Shown here piece by piece: positions 10,559-19,517 of a stretch of 64,000 nt of DNA. A model generated the notes under the pieces. That model saw nothing but the letters and a program-made list of their open reading frames with translations. It was not told where the DNA came from and did not search any database. Origin of the DNA: Mycolicibacterium llatzerense (lineage in GTDB: Bacteria > Actinomycetota > Actinomycetes > Mycobacteriales > Mycobacteriaceae); contig NZ_JXST01000029.1 in assembly GCF_000878195.1 (NCBI RefSeq), forward strand, positions 25,323 to 89,322, read 5' to 3'. The position numbers and the translations under genes are program-made. Positions within the stretch are counted from its first letter, which is position 1; each line of letters opens with the position of its first letter.

Positions 10559-11689
10559 GTGACCGACATTGCACCGTTTCAGATCGCCGTGCCCGACGAG
10601 GTGCTGGACGACCTGCGCCACCGGCTGGCCAACACCCGCTGGCCGGAAGCCGAGTGCGTCGACGACTGGAGCCAGGGCATCCCGCTGAGCTACACCCGCG
10701 AGCTGGCCGACTACTGGGCCAATGGCTACGACTGGCGGGCCCGTGAGGCCGCGCTCAATCGGTTCGACCAGTACGTCACCGAAATCGACGGCTTGGACAT
10801 CCATTTCATTCATCAACGGTCCCGGCACGCCGACGCCCTGCCGCTGCTCATCACGCACGGCTGGCCCGGCTCGATCGCCGAATTCCAGAAGATCATCGAA
10901 CCGCTGACGAATCCGACGGCGCACGGCGGCCGCGCCGAGGACGCCTTCCACGTGGTGTGTCCCTCGCTGCCCGGTTACGGGTTCTCCGGCAAGCCAGCTG
11001 CCACCGGCTGGGACGTCGAACGGACCGCGCGCGCGTGGGAAGAACTGATGGTGCGCCTCGGCTACACCCGGTACGGCGCCCAGGGCGGCGACTGGGGTGC
11101 CGCGGTGACCACTCAGATCGGGCGAAACGTCGGACACTGCATCGCGATTCACCTCAACATGCCGATGGGTCGTCCCGCGGCCGGCACCACGGAGTTCACC
11201 GCCGAGGAGCAATCCGCGCTCGCGGCGCTGAAGCACTACCAGGACCAGGACTCGGGCTACGCCAAGCAGCAGTCCACCCGCCCGCAGACCATCGGCTACG
11301 GCTTGGTCGACTCACCGGTGGGGCAATTGGCGTGGATCGTGGAGAAGTTCTGGTCCTGGACCGACCACGACGGCAACGTGGAGAGCGCGCTGAGCCGCGA
11401 CGAGATGCTCGACGACGTGATGATCTACTGGGCCACCGCCACGGCGGCGTCGTCAGCCCGGATGTACTGGGAAAGCTTCCGCGTCTTCGGTGGCGGCTCG
11501 AAAGTGGAGCTGCCCACCGGCATCGCGTCGTTCCCGAAAGAGATTCTGCGGGCACCGCGGTCGTGGTGCGAGACCGGGTACAACGTCACCCACTGGACCA
11601 CCATGGCGCGCGGCGGTCACTTCGCCGCCTTCGAGCAGCCCGAGCTTTTCGTCGACGACGTGCGGGCGTTCTTCGCGACGGTGCGCTGA
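10559..11689 (+). CDS. Epoxide hydrolase, alpha/beta-hydrolase with EHN domain
   Basis: A 376-residue microsomal-type epoxide hydrolase. The N-terminal EHN domain runs from FQIAVPDEVLDDLRHRLANT. The hydrolase fold contains HGWPGS (oxyanion region) and the nucleophile aspartate in GGDWGAAV near residue 180; the histidine is in GGHFAAFEQP near the end. I chose the GTG at 10559; it has no strong ribosome site. It opens epoxides to diols, usually for detoxification or degradation of hydrophobic compounds. It lies 12 bases after lutC and is convergent with the transporter gene two bases downstream. Confidence 0.88.
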   Translation: MTDIAPFQIAVPDEVLDDLRHRLANTRWPEAECVDDWSQGIPLSYTRELADYWANGYDWRAREAALNRFDQYVTEIDGLDIHFIHQRSRHADALPLLITHGWPGSIAEFQKIIEPLTNPTAHGGRAEDAFHVVCPSLPGYGFSGKPAATGWDVERTARAWEELMVRLGYTRYGAQGGDWGAAVTTQIGRNVGHCIAIHLNMPMGRPAAGTTEFTAEEQSALAALKHYQDQDSGYAKQQSTRPQTIGYGLVDSPVGQLAWIVEKFWSWTDHDGNVESALSRDEMLDDVMIYWATATAASSARMYWESFRVFGGGSKVELPTGIASFPKEILRAPRSWCETGYNVTHWTTMARGGHFAAFEQPELFVDDVRAFFATVR

Positions 11690-11690
11690 G

Positions 11691-13067
11691 TCACGCTGCC
11701 CGGAAGCGTCGATATCCCCCGTAGATCACCAACGCGACGAAGAAGTTCACGAAGTAGGCGACGTCGGCGCCATGCCACGCAACGGCGACAGGTCCTTGCA
11801 GCAGCGTGGTGTTCATGAATGGGATCGCGGCACCGTAGGCCACGACGAACGCGACCAAGGCGGCGACTGCGTCGCGCCGCGGCGTCGTCTCCGCGGCCGG
11901 GTCCACGGTCTGCCGGCCACGGCTGCGGCGGCGCCAGTCGATGATCACGATGGCCGCGAAGGCCGGAATCCAGTAGCTGATCAGCAGCAGCACATTGGTG
12001 AATCGCGTTGCGGTGTCGCCGGTGTGGAGCCACAGGATCAGCCCGAACGCCAGCGCCGTCACCACCAGTGACGAGATCGGGCGCCGCACCCGCACGCCCA
12101 GCGTCTGCAAGGCCAGGGATCCGCTGTAGTCGTTCATCACGCCCGAGCCGACCGACGCCAGGGCGATGATCAGCAGCGCGACAGCCCCCAGTGCTCCCCC
12201 GCCCATCACCGACCGCACACCCTCGGCGGTCTGGTCGGTGATCAGGCTCCCCGCGGCGATGCCGATGGTCTCGACGAAGACGTACGCAGCAGCCAGTCCG
12301 GCGAAGCTGAATCCGAACACCTTGCGCGGCGCGGAGTCCACGGGGAGGTAGCGGCTGAAGTCGGCGGCATAGCTGGCCCAGGACACCGCGAGGCTCAGCG
12401 CGATGGTCACTGCCAGCACGAAGGCCCCGGTCAGGTCCGCGCCGTGCGCGGTCGGCGGCGTCACGACCTGATGCCCACCAACGAGTTTGACGGCGAACAC
12501 CACGAACGTCGCGAACAACACCACGGTGAGCACGGCCTGCAACCGGTGGATCAACTCGTAACCGATGAAGCCGACCGCGCCCTGCACGCCCAGCACGATC
12601 AGCACCGCCACCCAGAATGGGATACCCAGCAGCACCGCCAGCGCCTCGCCGCCGAACAGGCCGACCAGCGCGTCCCACGCCACCGACGAGAGCCATTGCA
12701 GGACAGCCGGAACCGCGATCAGACCGCCGAAAGCCATGCGCGCGCCGGGCAATTGCGCAGTACCGGTGCGCGGGCCGAGCGTGGACAGGTAGCCGACCAC
12801 CAGTGAGCCGAGGACCGTGCCGACGATCATCGCCAGCAGAGCCAGCCAGAAGCCCAGGCCCAGCGCACCGATCATCGCGCCGGTGAAGACACACGTCATG
12901 TTGATCTGCGGGGCGAACCAGACCGTGAACAGCCGGCCCGGGGTGCCGTACCGGCGGTCTGCCGGAACCGGCGCGATGCCATGGGTTTCCACCGACATGT
13001 CCCCGGCACGGCTGGGGGTGCGGCCGGTGAACGGTGCGGCGGTGAGCGCGGTGGCCGGTGGCGTCAT
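11691..13067 (-). CDS. NCS1-family nucleobase/purine-cytosine permease
   Basis: A membrane protein of about 458 residues with a dozen hydrophobic segments and the purine-cytosine permease signature region (FAPQINMTCVFTGAMIGALG, then a long helix). It should be a proton- or sodium-coupled importer of a nucleobase or related compound. The start is chosen at 13067, four bases after the stop of the EamA gene and with AGGGG just upstream; a start at 13001 is also possible. The tail ends FVNFFVALVIYGGYRRF. It forms an operon with the exporter gene upstream. Confidence 0.85.
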   Translation of the reverse strand: MTPPATALTAAPFTGRTPSRAGDMSVETHGIAPVPADRRYGTPGRLFTVWFAPQINMTCVFTGAMIGALGLGFWLALLAMIVGTVLGSLVVGYLSTLGPRTGTAQLPGARMAFGGLIAVPAVLQWLSSVAWDALVGLFGGEALAVLLGIPFWVAVLIVLGVQGAVGFIGYELIHRLQAVLTVVLFATFVVFAVKLVGGHQVVTPPTAHGADLTGAFVLAVTIALSLAVSWASYAADFSRYLPVDSAPRKVFGFSFAGLAAAYVFVETIGIAAGSLITDQTAEGVRSVMGGGALGAVALLIIALASVGSGVMNDYSGSLALQTLGVRVRRPISSLVVTALAFGLILWLHTGDTATRFTNVLLLISYWIPAFAAIVIIDWRRRSRGRQTVDPAAETTPRRDAVAALVAFVVAYGAAIPFMNTTLLQGPVAVAWHGADVAYFVNFFVALVIYGGYRRFRAA

Positions 13068-13071
13068 ACCC

Positions 13072-13956
13072 CTATTCGACCACGAGCGCCGGTTCCCGAT
13101 GGCCAGCCTCGGCTGCGGGTCGGGCGCCGGCGCGCGCGGCACCGATACCGGCCAGCACGACGAGTGCGATTCCGGCGAGGGCGGGCAGCCCCGGCACCTG
13201 ATGCAGGATGAGCAGCCCCAGCATCATGGCGAACGCGGGCTCGAGGCTCATCAGCGTGCCGAAGGCTGCCGCGGTGAGGCGGCGCAGGGCCAGCATCTCC
13301 AAGGTGAATGGGATCGCCGGCAGCAGGATGGCCAGGCCCAGACCGGCCAGCAGCAGGTGCGGCGTCAGGTGCCCGATGACCGACGGACCGGCCACCATGG
13401 TGACCACCAGCCCGGCGACCGGCATGGACACCGCAAGACCGGTGATGCCGGTGACCTCGTCACCCACGCGCTGGGTCAGCAGGATGTAGGCGGCCAGGCA
13501 GACCGCCGATGCGAGCGCGGCCAGCACGCCCACCGGGTCGACGGCAGCCGCCCACGGTTCGGTCAGCAGCACGACGCCGGTGCCGGCCATCGCCGGGAAC
13601 AGCCACCGCCCGCGTCCACGCCCCTTCATCACCGCAATGACAAGGGGGCCAAGGTATTCCAGGGCACTGGCCGTGCCGAGCGGGATTCGGGACACCGCCA
13701 CCATGAACAGCAGGGTGAATCCGGCGGTGGTGATTCCCAGCAGGACGCAGGACACGAACGCCGATCGGGTGAACGACGCCGGCCGTGGTCGGACGAACAG
13801 CAGCATCAACACGCCGGCCCAGGCCAGGCGGAGCCAGGCCACACCGGCCGGGCCGATACCGTCCATCAGCTTGACCGCGAGAGCAGCACCCAGCTGCACC
13901 GACATCATGGACGCGACGGTCATGAGTGCGCCGTTGCGCGCCGCTGCGGTGGTCAT
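13072..13956 (-). CDS. EamA/DMT-family transporter (RhtA-like exporter)
   Basis: A 294-residue protein with ten hydrophobic helices arranged as two EamA repeats. SRIPLGTASALEYLGPL and SLEPAFAMMLGLLIL resemble the RhtA threonine/homoserine exporter branch. The substrate is probably an amino acid or other small metabolite. It is the first gene of a two-gene operon with the NCS1 permease. A palindrome lies about 30 bases upstream of its start. Confidence 0.85.
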   Translation of the reverse strand: MTTAAARNGALMTVASMMSVQLGAALAVKLMDGIGPAGVAWLRLAWAGVLMLLFVRPRPASFTRSAFVSCVLLGITTAGFTLLFMVAVSRIPLGTASALEYLGPLVIAVMKGRGRGRWLFPAMAGTGVVLLTEPWAAAVDPVGVLAALASAVCLAAYILLTQRVGDEVTGITGLAVSMPVAGLVVTMVAGPSVIGHLTPHLLLAGLGLAILLPAIPFTLEMLALRRLTAAAFGTLMSLEPAFAMMLGLLILHQVPGLPALAGIALVVLAGIGAARAGARPAAEAGHREPALVVE

Positions 13957-13985
13957 CGTTGTATTGAACGGGAGCCAGAACGTTC

Positions 13986-14010
13986 ATGTCCACGTGATAA
14001 TCGTGGACAT
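13986..14010. promoter_or_regulatory. Perfect palindrome upstream of the EamA-NCS1 operon
   Basis: ATGTCCACG-TGATAAT-CGTGGACAT has perfect nine-base arms and a seven-base spacer. A shorter palindrome GAACGTTC lies just to its left at 13978-13985. The position, 30 bases before the EamA start, fits an operator. No obvious cognate regulator gene is adjacent except the LysR gene 0.9 kb away. Confidence 0.5.
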
Positions 14011-14040
14011 ATCGTTCGCAAATCGTGAACGGACCTGAGG

Positions 14041-14880
14041 CTACAGCTCGCGCCGAATCCGGTCGGGGAACCGGCTGTGGCCGAAGTCGATCTGCGCGCC
14101 CGGGTTACTGACTGCCGTGGTCAGCCCGGTGCCGAACGGCCCGGCGCTGTCGTACAGCGTGGTGGTGCCGACCGCGATGCCGTCGGCCGCCCAGTGCGAA
14201 TCAGCCTCGGCACCCACCCAGGTGTCCCGCGGCAACCGGGACAACGCCACGGTGAGGTCGCCATTGATGTATCCGACGCCTGCGGTGCCCAGATTGGTCA
14301 CCAGGCTGGTGCCCTCGGCCGCCATCGCGGCCCGCACGAACGGCGTGTTGATCTGGCCCTCGATGACGTCGATGGACCGGTTGACGTAGCGCTTGCGACT
14401 GGTGTTCTGGTGCTCGGCGATGGCCCGCGTCCAGCCGACGGCGTCGCTATTCATGTAGGGCGGCAGGTCGTCGTCGATCACCGCGGGCGGCTCGAAATCG
14501 GTTGCGCGGAACCATTCCTCACCTGGCGGCGCCGCGGCGAGCCGATACTGCACGAGCGTCGCCCGGGCGACGGTGACGCCGTCCTGCACCACATCGCACT
14601 CGGAATTGCGCACCCGGCGCCCGTCGCGCACCAACTTCACCACGGTCGTGGTCGGCACCCCGCGCGCGGCCCGGAACAGGTCCACGGTGAGCCGGGCCGG
14701 CAGGAAGTCAGGCAAGCCGAACGCGACCTCGAGCGCATGGGCAGCCAGGCCGACCACCGCCGGGCCGTTGAGGTGGTCTTCACCCCACAGGCTTTGGGCG
14801 AATCGGGTCGGCTGAACCCGATCAGCGTCGATCGGGGTGAAGTGCGCAGGACGTGCGGTCATTTTCGGATCGTCGCACAT
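14041..14880 (-). CDS. Acyl-CoA thioesterase family protein (double hot-dog)
   Basis: A 279-residue protein resembling mycobacterial thioesterase-like proteins with two hot-dog folds. The first half holds FAQSLWGEDHLNGPAVVGLAAHALE and the second half a DSHWAADGIAVGTTTLYDSAG block near residue 230. These proteins hydrolyse acyl-CoA or bind acyl groups; the substrate is unknown. The start could be the ATG at 14880 or the ATG at 14862; neither has a strong ribosome site. It is divergent from the LysR gene, which probably regulates it. Confidence 0.75.
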   Translation of the reverse strand: MCDDPKMTARPAHFTPIDADRVQPTRFAQSLWGEDHLNGPAVVGLAAHALEVAFGLPDFLPARLTVDLFRAARGVPTTTVVKLVRDGRRVRNSECDVVQDGVTVARATLVQYRLAAAPPGEEWFRATDFEPPAVIDDDLPPYMNSDAVGWTRAIAEHQNTSRKRYVNRSIDVIEGQINTPFVRAAMAAEGTSLVTNLGTAGVGYINGDLTVALSRLPRDTWVGAEADSHWAADGIAVGTTTLYDSAGPFGTGLTTAVSNPGAQIDFGHSRFPDRIRREL

Positions 14881-14921
14881 TGGCTAAATATTCATAACTT
14901 CGGGCCACACCACGCGGAACC

Positions 14922-14938
14922 GTCCAGATTTCCTGGAC
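14922..14938. promoter_or_regulatory. Inverted repeat in the LysR-thioesterase divergent promoter
   Basis: GTCCAG-ATTTC-CTGGAC is a perfect repeat with six-base arms, ten bases before the LysR start. Its size and place fit a LysR-type binding box controlling both divergent genes. Confidence 0.45.
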
Positions 14939-14947
14939 AATAGTTAG

Positions 14948-15871
14948 ATGGACACCCGCCGGCTCCGCCTCTTGCTGGCCTTGTCGCGCCTCGGGTCGAT
15001 GCGGGCCGTCGCCGAGAACCTCAATCTGACGACGTCGACGGTGTCGCAACAGATCGCCGCCCTGGCCAAGGAAGCCGGCACGCAGCTGATCGAGCCGGAG
15101 GGCCGCCGCGTCAGGCTGACCCCGGCCGGACAACGCCTGGCCGACCATGCGGTGACGATCCTGGCGGCCGTCGACGCGGCGCGCCTGGACCTCGATTCCG
15201 GCGCCGAACCCGTCGGCACCCTGCGGATCGGCGGATTCGCGACCGGCATCCGCGTCTCGCTGCTGCCGATCCTGGCCGAGCTGACCCGCGAGCATCCCGG
15301 AATCGACGTCGCGATAAGCGAATACGAGCCCATCGAGGCGTTCGCGTTGCTGACCAACGACGACCTGGACCTGGCCCTGACCTACGACTACAACCTGGCC
15401 CCGGCCTCGCCCAGTCCGCTGCTGGAAGGCTTTGCGCTGTGGTCGATTCCGTGGGGCCTTGGGCTGCGGGCCGACGAGGCGAACGGCCCCGCCGAACTGT
15501 CCGAGTACGCGGACCGGACCTGGATCGTCAACTCCCGCAACACCGCTGACGAGGACGCTGTCCGCACCTTGGGTGCGCTGAGCGGATTCACCCCGCGCAT
15601 CGCCCACCAGATCGACAGCCTGGAGCTGGTCGAGGACCTGATCGTCGCCGGCTACGGCGTCGGGCTGCTGCCGCTGGAGCGGCCCACCAGCGCGGGCATC
15701 AAGGTCGTCCCCTTGGCCGGGCCGACGGTGATCCACACCGCCTATGCCGTCACCCGCAAGGGCCGCACCAATTGGCCGCCGCTGCGGGCGGTGCTCGACC
15801 GGTTGCGACCGGGCGACGGGCCGGTGCCGCTGCCGACGTGGCCTCGTCCCGAGGCGGTCGGCATCGAATGA
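14948..15871 (+). CDS. LysR-family transcriptional regulator
   Basis: A 307-residue LysR-type regulator. The winged helix-turn-helix is at the N-terminus (LGSMRAVAENLNLTTSTVSQ at about residues 16-35). The C-terminal effector domain begins around residue 90 with VGTLRIGGFATGIRVSLLP. It is divergent from the thioesterase gene across about 67 bases that contain an inverted repeat. A beta-lactamase-like gene follows 29 bases downstream. The effector is unknown. Confidence 0.9.
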   Translation: MDTRRLRLLLALSRLGSMRAVAENLNLTTSTVSQQIAALAKEAGTQLIEPEGRRVRLTPAGQRLADHAVTILAAVDAARLDLDSGAEPVGTLRIGGFATGIRVSLLPILAELTREHPGIDVAISEYEPIEAFALLTNDDLDLALTYDYNLAPASPSPLLEGFALWSIPWGLGLRADEANGPAELSEYADRTWIVNSRNTADEDAVRTLGALSGFTPRIAHQIDSLELVEDLIVAGYGVGLLPLERPTSAGIKVVPLAGPTVIHTAYAVTRKGRTNWPPLRAVLDRLRPGDGPVPLPTWPRPEAVGIE

Positions 15872-15900
15872 GACTGACCGAGATCTGGGAGGCTACCGGC

Positions 15901-16710
15901 GTGAAACTGATCAGGGCCGTACTGGTCGCGGCACTGCTGGCCGGGCCCGCACTGCCCACCGCGCGGGCCGAATGCACTGCCGCCTGCGATGCCCAACAAC
16001 GCGTCGCGGCAGCAGACGCCTACCTGTCGACCCGGCCGGGCACCGTCGGCTACGTGCTGCGCGACCGCAAAACCGGTGCGGTGTATCGCAATTCGCACGC
16101 CGGGGACATGGTCTGGACCGCTTCGACCATCAAGCTCGGCATCGTGGTGGATCTGTTCGCCCGGCAGAGCGCCGGCCTGCTGCGGCTCACCGACAACGAC
16201 GTCGCCCTCATGGGCAAGATGCTTCACACGTCCGACAACGATGCCGCCGATACCCTGTGGACCCGGTACGGCGGACCGGACCACACCATCTTCAACAACG
16301 ACTTCCCGCATTTCGGCATGACCCGGGTACAACCGCAACGCGGATTCGGAGACATGTTCCCCTACTGGGGTTTTCAGAAGTCGACCACCGACGACCTGGA
16401 CCAGATGGTCAACTACATGCTGACCCGGCTGCGGCCCAACGAAACCGCGTGGATCGTGAGCGCCATGCAGAACGTCGACCCCATTCAGCAGTGGGGTGTC
16501 TGGGGCGCCGGCCCGAACATGGCGCCCGGCAACAAAGACGGCTGGTCCGACGAGCAAGGCGGCTGGGTGACCAACACCGTCGGTTTCGCCGGGCCAGGAC
16601 AACGTTTCACCCTGGCTGTCATGAATGCGCTGAACGGCGCCGGCGGCAACGCCGATGGCCAGGCGACCACTACGCGCTTAAGCCAGATATTGCTGGCCGG
16701 TCGGCAGTAG
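15901..16710 (+). CDS. Secreted serine hydrolase, class A beta-lactamase-like
   Basis: A 269-residue exported protein. The N-terminus is a signal peptide (KLIRAVLVAALLAGPALPTARA) with a likely cleavage after ARA. The mature domain has the serine-lysine pair STIK near residue 73 and SDND near residue 108, as in class A beta-lactamases. A clear KTG box near the C-terminus is not evident, so it may be a peptidase or lipoprotein-type relative and not a true beta-lactamase. I chose the GTG at 15901 because GGGAGG lies eight bases upstream; an ATG at 15868 overlapping the LysR stop is possible but would bury the signal peptide. Confidence 0.78.
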   Translation: MKLIRAVLVAALLAGPALPTARAECTAACDAQQRVAAADAYLSTRPGTVGYVLRDRKTGAVYRNSHAGDMVWTASTIKLGIVVDLFARQSAGLLRLTDNDVALMGKMLHTSDNDAADTLWTRYGGPDHTIFNNDFPHFGMTRVQPQRGFGDMFPYWGFQKSTTDDLDQMVNYMLTRLRPNETAWIVSAMQNVDPIQQWGVWGAGPNMAPGNKDGWSDEQGGWVTNTVGFAGPGQRFTLAVMNALNGAGGNADGQATTTRLSQILLAGRQ

Positions 16711-16719
16711 ATTGGCGGC

Positions 16720-17193
16720 ATGACTCACGGCGAGAACTACCCCGCGGCAGGCGCTTACGGCGCACCTACCCCGGTGCATCCCGGCGACCTGCTGCCCCGC
16801 TTCTTCGCGCGGTTCATCGACGGAATCATCGTCGGAGTGCTGGCCTTCTTCGGCGCATTCTCGATCGGCTCCATGTCCGACATCATGGTCACCGGCCTGT
16901 TCTCCGGGCTGGGGATGTTCCTCTACTTCGTGCTGTTCGAGGTCACCGTGGGCGCCACACCCGGCAAGATGCTGCTGGGCCTGCACGTGCGTGGGCCCAA
17001 CGGCATGCCGAAGCCCGACCTCAAGCAGTCGGCCATCCGGAACTCGTTCACCCTGTTGACCATCGTCCCGTGGGTCGGCGGGCTGCTGGCGTTCATCGCG
17101 TACATCTTCATCGCCGTCACCATCAGCTCCAGCCCGTGCAAGCAGGGCCGGCACGACGAACTCGCCGGCGGCACCCAGGTGGTCAAGAAGTAG
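16720..17193 (+). CDS. RDD-family membrane protein
   Basis: A 157-residue protein with a proline-glycine-rich N-terminus and an RDD domain. The domain begins LLPRFFARFIDGIIVGVLAFF, carrying the arginine and aspartate that name the family. It has three to four hydrophobic segments. RDD proteins sit in the inner membrane; some act as ion exchangers, but no function is assigned here. The gene begins ten bases after the beta-lactamase-like gene, so the two are probably co-transcribed. Confidence 0.82.
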   Translation: MTHGENYPAAGAYGAPTPVHPGDLLPRFFARFIDGIIVGVLAFFGAFSIGSMSDIMVTGLFSGLGMFLYFVLFEVTVGATPGKMLLGLHVRGPNGMPKPDLKQSAIRNSFTLLTIVPWVGGLLAFIAYIFIAVTISSSPCKQGRHDELAGGTQVVKK

Positions 17194-17212
17194 GCGGCCC
17201 GGGCGCCGTCAC

Positions 17213-18724
17213 TCAGCCGTGAACCAGTGAAAAGCCTTCCCAGGCCTGGCGCTGCTCGGCACGGGGATCGAATTCGACGCGGGTCTTGCGATCGAACACC
17301 AGCACGGCGCGTTCGTCGGCGTCGTACCGCGGCCAGCCCTCGCCGGGGACACCCGTCCGGGCGAACGCGCGCCAGCGGTTCTGCACGTCATTGCTGATCC
17401 GCAGCGCGGACTTACGGTCCATGGCCGCGGTCAGCACAGAACCCAAGGGTGTCCGGTACACGTCGAAGACCGCCAGCAGTTCGGTGGCGTGCGTAGCCCC
17501 CAGACCCGTCCAATGCAGCGCGGGCGGGGCGTAGTCATAGCGGTACGCGTACGTGGGTGCGTGGCGCATGTGCGCGGCGGCGATCTCCCACGATGCCGTG
17601 CCGAATGCGAAGTCGCCGCCGAGTTTGATGCACGCGTCGGCCGACTGTGGATAGCCCGGATAGGCCGCGGTGATGCGGGCACGCTGCTCCGCCGGGACGT
17701 GCGCCAGAATCCGTTCGATCGTCGCCTCAGTGGTGGGCAGCAGCTGCATGAACTTGGTGAACAGACGGCCCTCGTCGGCATTGCTGCCCACGATCAGCGG
17801 CACCTGGTGCGCCCGCCCCTCCCGCATGGCGATCAGCGGATCCTCCGGCAGGAACTCGGTGCCGCATGTCGGTCCGGCAGGGAAGGCACCCGGCATGTCG
17901 ACGACGGCGCCGTGGATCACGCGGTCCAGGGCCGCCATCAACTCGGCCGGTCTGGCCGACATCAGGGCGGCGGCACCGTCACGCTCGCCGGCACCCAACT
18001 GCTCGGCGAAGTGCTTTGCGAACTGGGCAGCCGCATCGGGCGAACGCACCATGCCACTGGCCGGGCTCTCCGCAATCGCTTGGTGGAAAAGGCCTTTCGC
18101 CTCCGGCACGGCCAACAGAGTGGCCACGGCATGTGCCCCGGCGCTCTCCCCGAAGATGGTCACGTTGCCCGGGTCCCCGCCGAACACGGCGATGTTGGCG
18201 CGCACCCACTTCAGTGCCGCGACCAGATCGCGCAGGAACAGGTTGTCGTCAAGAGGCTGGTCGGGTGTCGACAGCGCCGACACATCGAAGCAGCCGAGCG
18301 CGCCGAGCCGGTAGTTGGCGGAGACGAAGATGCAGCCGCGGCGGGCCAGTGCGGCCCCGTCGTAGATCGGGGTGGCCGAGCTGCCGAGGATGTAGCCGCC
18401 ACCGTGGATGAAGAACATCACGGGCAGCGGCTCGCCGGTGTGCTGCTCGGGCGTCACCACATTGAGGGTCAGGCAGTCTTCACCCGTGGGTTGGTACTTG
18501 CCCACGCTGAGCATGGTGAACTTGCGTTCCTGCGGCGCACAGTAGGTGAAGCCATGGCAGTAGCGCACGCCGCGCCAAGGCTGCACGGGTTGCGGCGCCC
18601 GATAGCGCCACGGCCCCACCGGCGGCCGGGCGTAGGGCACGGAGCGCCAGCGGTGCACACCGTCGCGCGTGAAGCCCTCGATGGTTCCGCTGTCGATGGT
18701 CACGCGGACGGTACGTTCGTGCAT
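17213..18724 (-). CDS. Type B carboxylesterase
   Basis: A 503-residue carboxylesterase. The nucleophile motif FGESAGAHA is near residue 190, the oxyanion block FFIHGGGYILGSS near residue 102, and the catalytic histidine is probably in GLGATHATELL near residue 410. The N-terminal part SVPYARPPVGPWRYRAPQP is highly characteristic. It should cleave short-chain esters or related amides. No signal peptide is visible, so it is probably cytoplasmic. It stands alone on the minus strand, divergent from the lipoprotein gene. Confidence 0.92.
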   Translation of the reverse strand: MHERTVRVTIDSGTIEGFTRDGVHRWRSVPYARPPVGPWRYRAPQPVQPWRGVRYCHGFTYCAPQERKFTMLSVGKYQPTGEDCLTLNVVTPEQHTGEPLPVMFFIHGGGYILGSSATPIYDGAALARRGCIFVSANYRLGALGCFDVSALSTPDQPLDDNLFLRDLVAALKWVRANIAVFGGDPGNVTIFGESAGAHAVATLLAVPEAKGLFHQAIAESPASGMVRSPDAAAQFAKHFAEQLGAGERDGAAALMSARPAELMAALDRVIHGAVVDMPGAFPAGPTCGTEFLPEDPLIAMREGRAHQVPLIVGSNADEGRLFTKFMQLLPTTEATIERILAHVPAEQRARITAAYPGYPQSADACIKLGGDFAFGTASWEIAAAHMRHAPTYAYRYDYAPPALHWTGLGATHATELLAVFDVYRTPLGSVLTAAMDRKSALRISNDVQNRWRAFARTGVPGEGWPRYDADERAVLVFDRKTRVEFDPRAEQRQAWEGFSLVHG

Positions 18725-18803
18725 AAATGGACACTATCGAAAATCTGTAATCATCGGGGTGCCTGAGCCGCGTGTTGCGGCAGTGCCGGTTACCCTGGCG
18801 GGC

Positions 18804-19502
18804 ATGCGACTTCCCGTAGCCCTCGCGGCATGTGCCCTGGTTGCGGGTTGTTCGGCCGGGTCAGACCAGCACGGACAGCCCGGCGTGGCGATCTCGGAGC
18901 CGTCGCTGTCCGCCGCCGCCCCGTCCAGCCGTGCCGCAGCTCCGACGCCGAAGGCCGCACCTACCACGCCGCCGCCCGCGGGCGCGCCCGTCGCCGACGT
19001 CATCGCCTGGGTGGAGGCCGGCACCCCGACCGACCCGGCCGGATTCCATACCGCCACGCGCGAGGGCACCCCCACGAATTTGGGTACCGACATCGCGTTC
19101 ACCACCGCATCGGGTGCGAACTGCATGACCGACAAGGACTTCAACGGCACGCTGGCGTGCCTGACGCATCTGACCTCCCCGCCGCCACAGCCGGCCGACA
19201 CCTACGGCCACTGGGTGGGTGGCTGGGTCGATTTCGAAGGTCCGACCGCGGAAGTCGGTTCGGTGCATGGCGATCCGGGCCGCTTCTCCGCAGGCACCGG
19301 AGCCAAACTGAAAGACGGCCAGAGCCTGCGGTTCGGCGAATACCTGTGCCGCGCCGACGCGACCGGACCCGTGTGCGTGAACTACGCGCGCCGCACGGCG
19401 ATCCGGTTCAGCAACGCCGGCATCCAGACCTTCGGTTGTCTGACACCGGTCCTCCCGGCGCCGGAAGGCGTCGGCCTGAAGTTCGCCTGCACGACCGCCT
19501 GA
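18804..19502 (+). CDS. Putative lipoprotein of unknown function
   Basis: A 232-residue protein with a lipoprotein signal: MRLPVALAACALVAGC, where LVAGC is the lipobox and the cysteine is residue 16. An alanine-proline-rich linker (about residues 30-65) precedes a compact globular domain with several cysteines. I recognise the general form of mycobacterial cell-wall lipoproteins but not a function. The ATG at 18804 is chosen because it puts the signal peptide at the N-terminus. Its neighbours give no clear role. Confidence 0.75.
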   Translation: MRLPVALAACALVAGCSAGSDQHGQPGVAISEPSLSAAAPSSRAAAPTPKAAPTTPPPAGAPVADVIAWVEAGTPTDPAGFHTATREGTPTNLGTDIAFTTASGANCMTDKDFNGTLACLTHLTSPPPQPADTYGHWVGGWVDFEGPTAEVGSVHGDPGRFSAGTGAKLKDGQSLRFGEYLCRADATGPVCVNYARRTAIRFSNAGIQTFGCLTPVLPAPEGVGLKFACTTA

Positions 19503-19517
19503 TCCGGGGCCGCGCGG

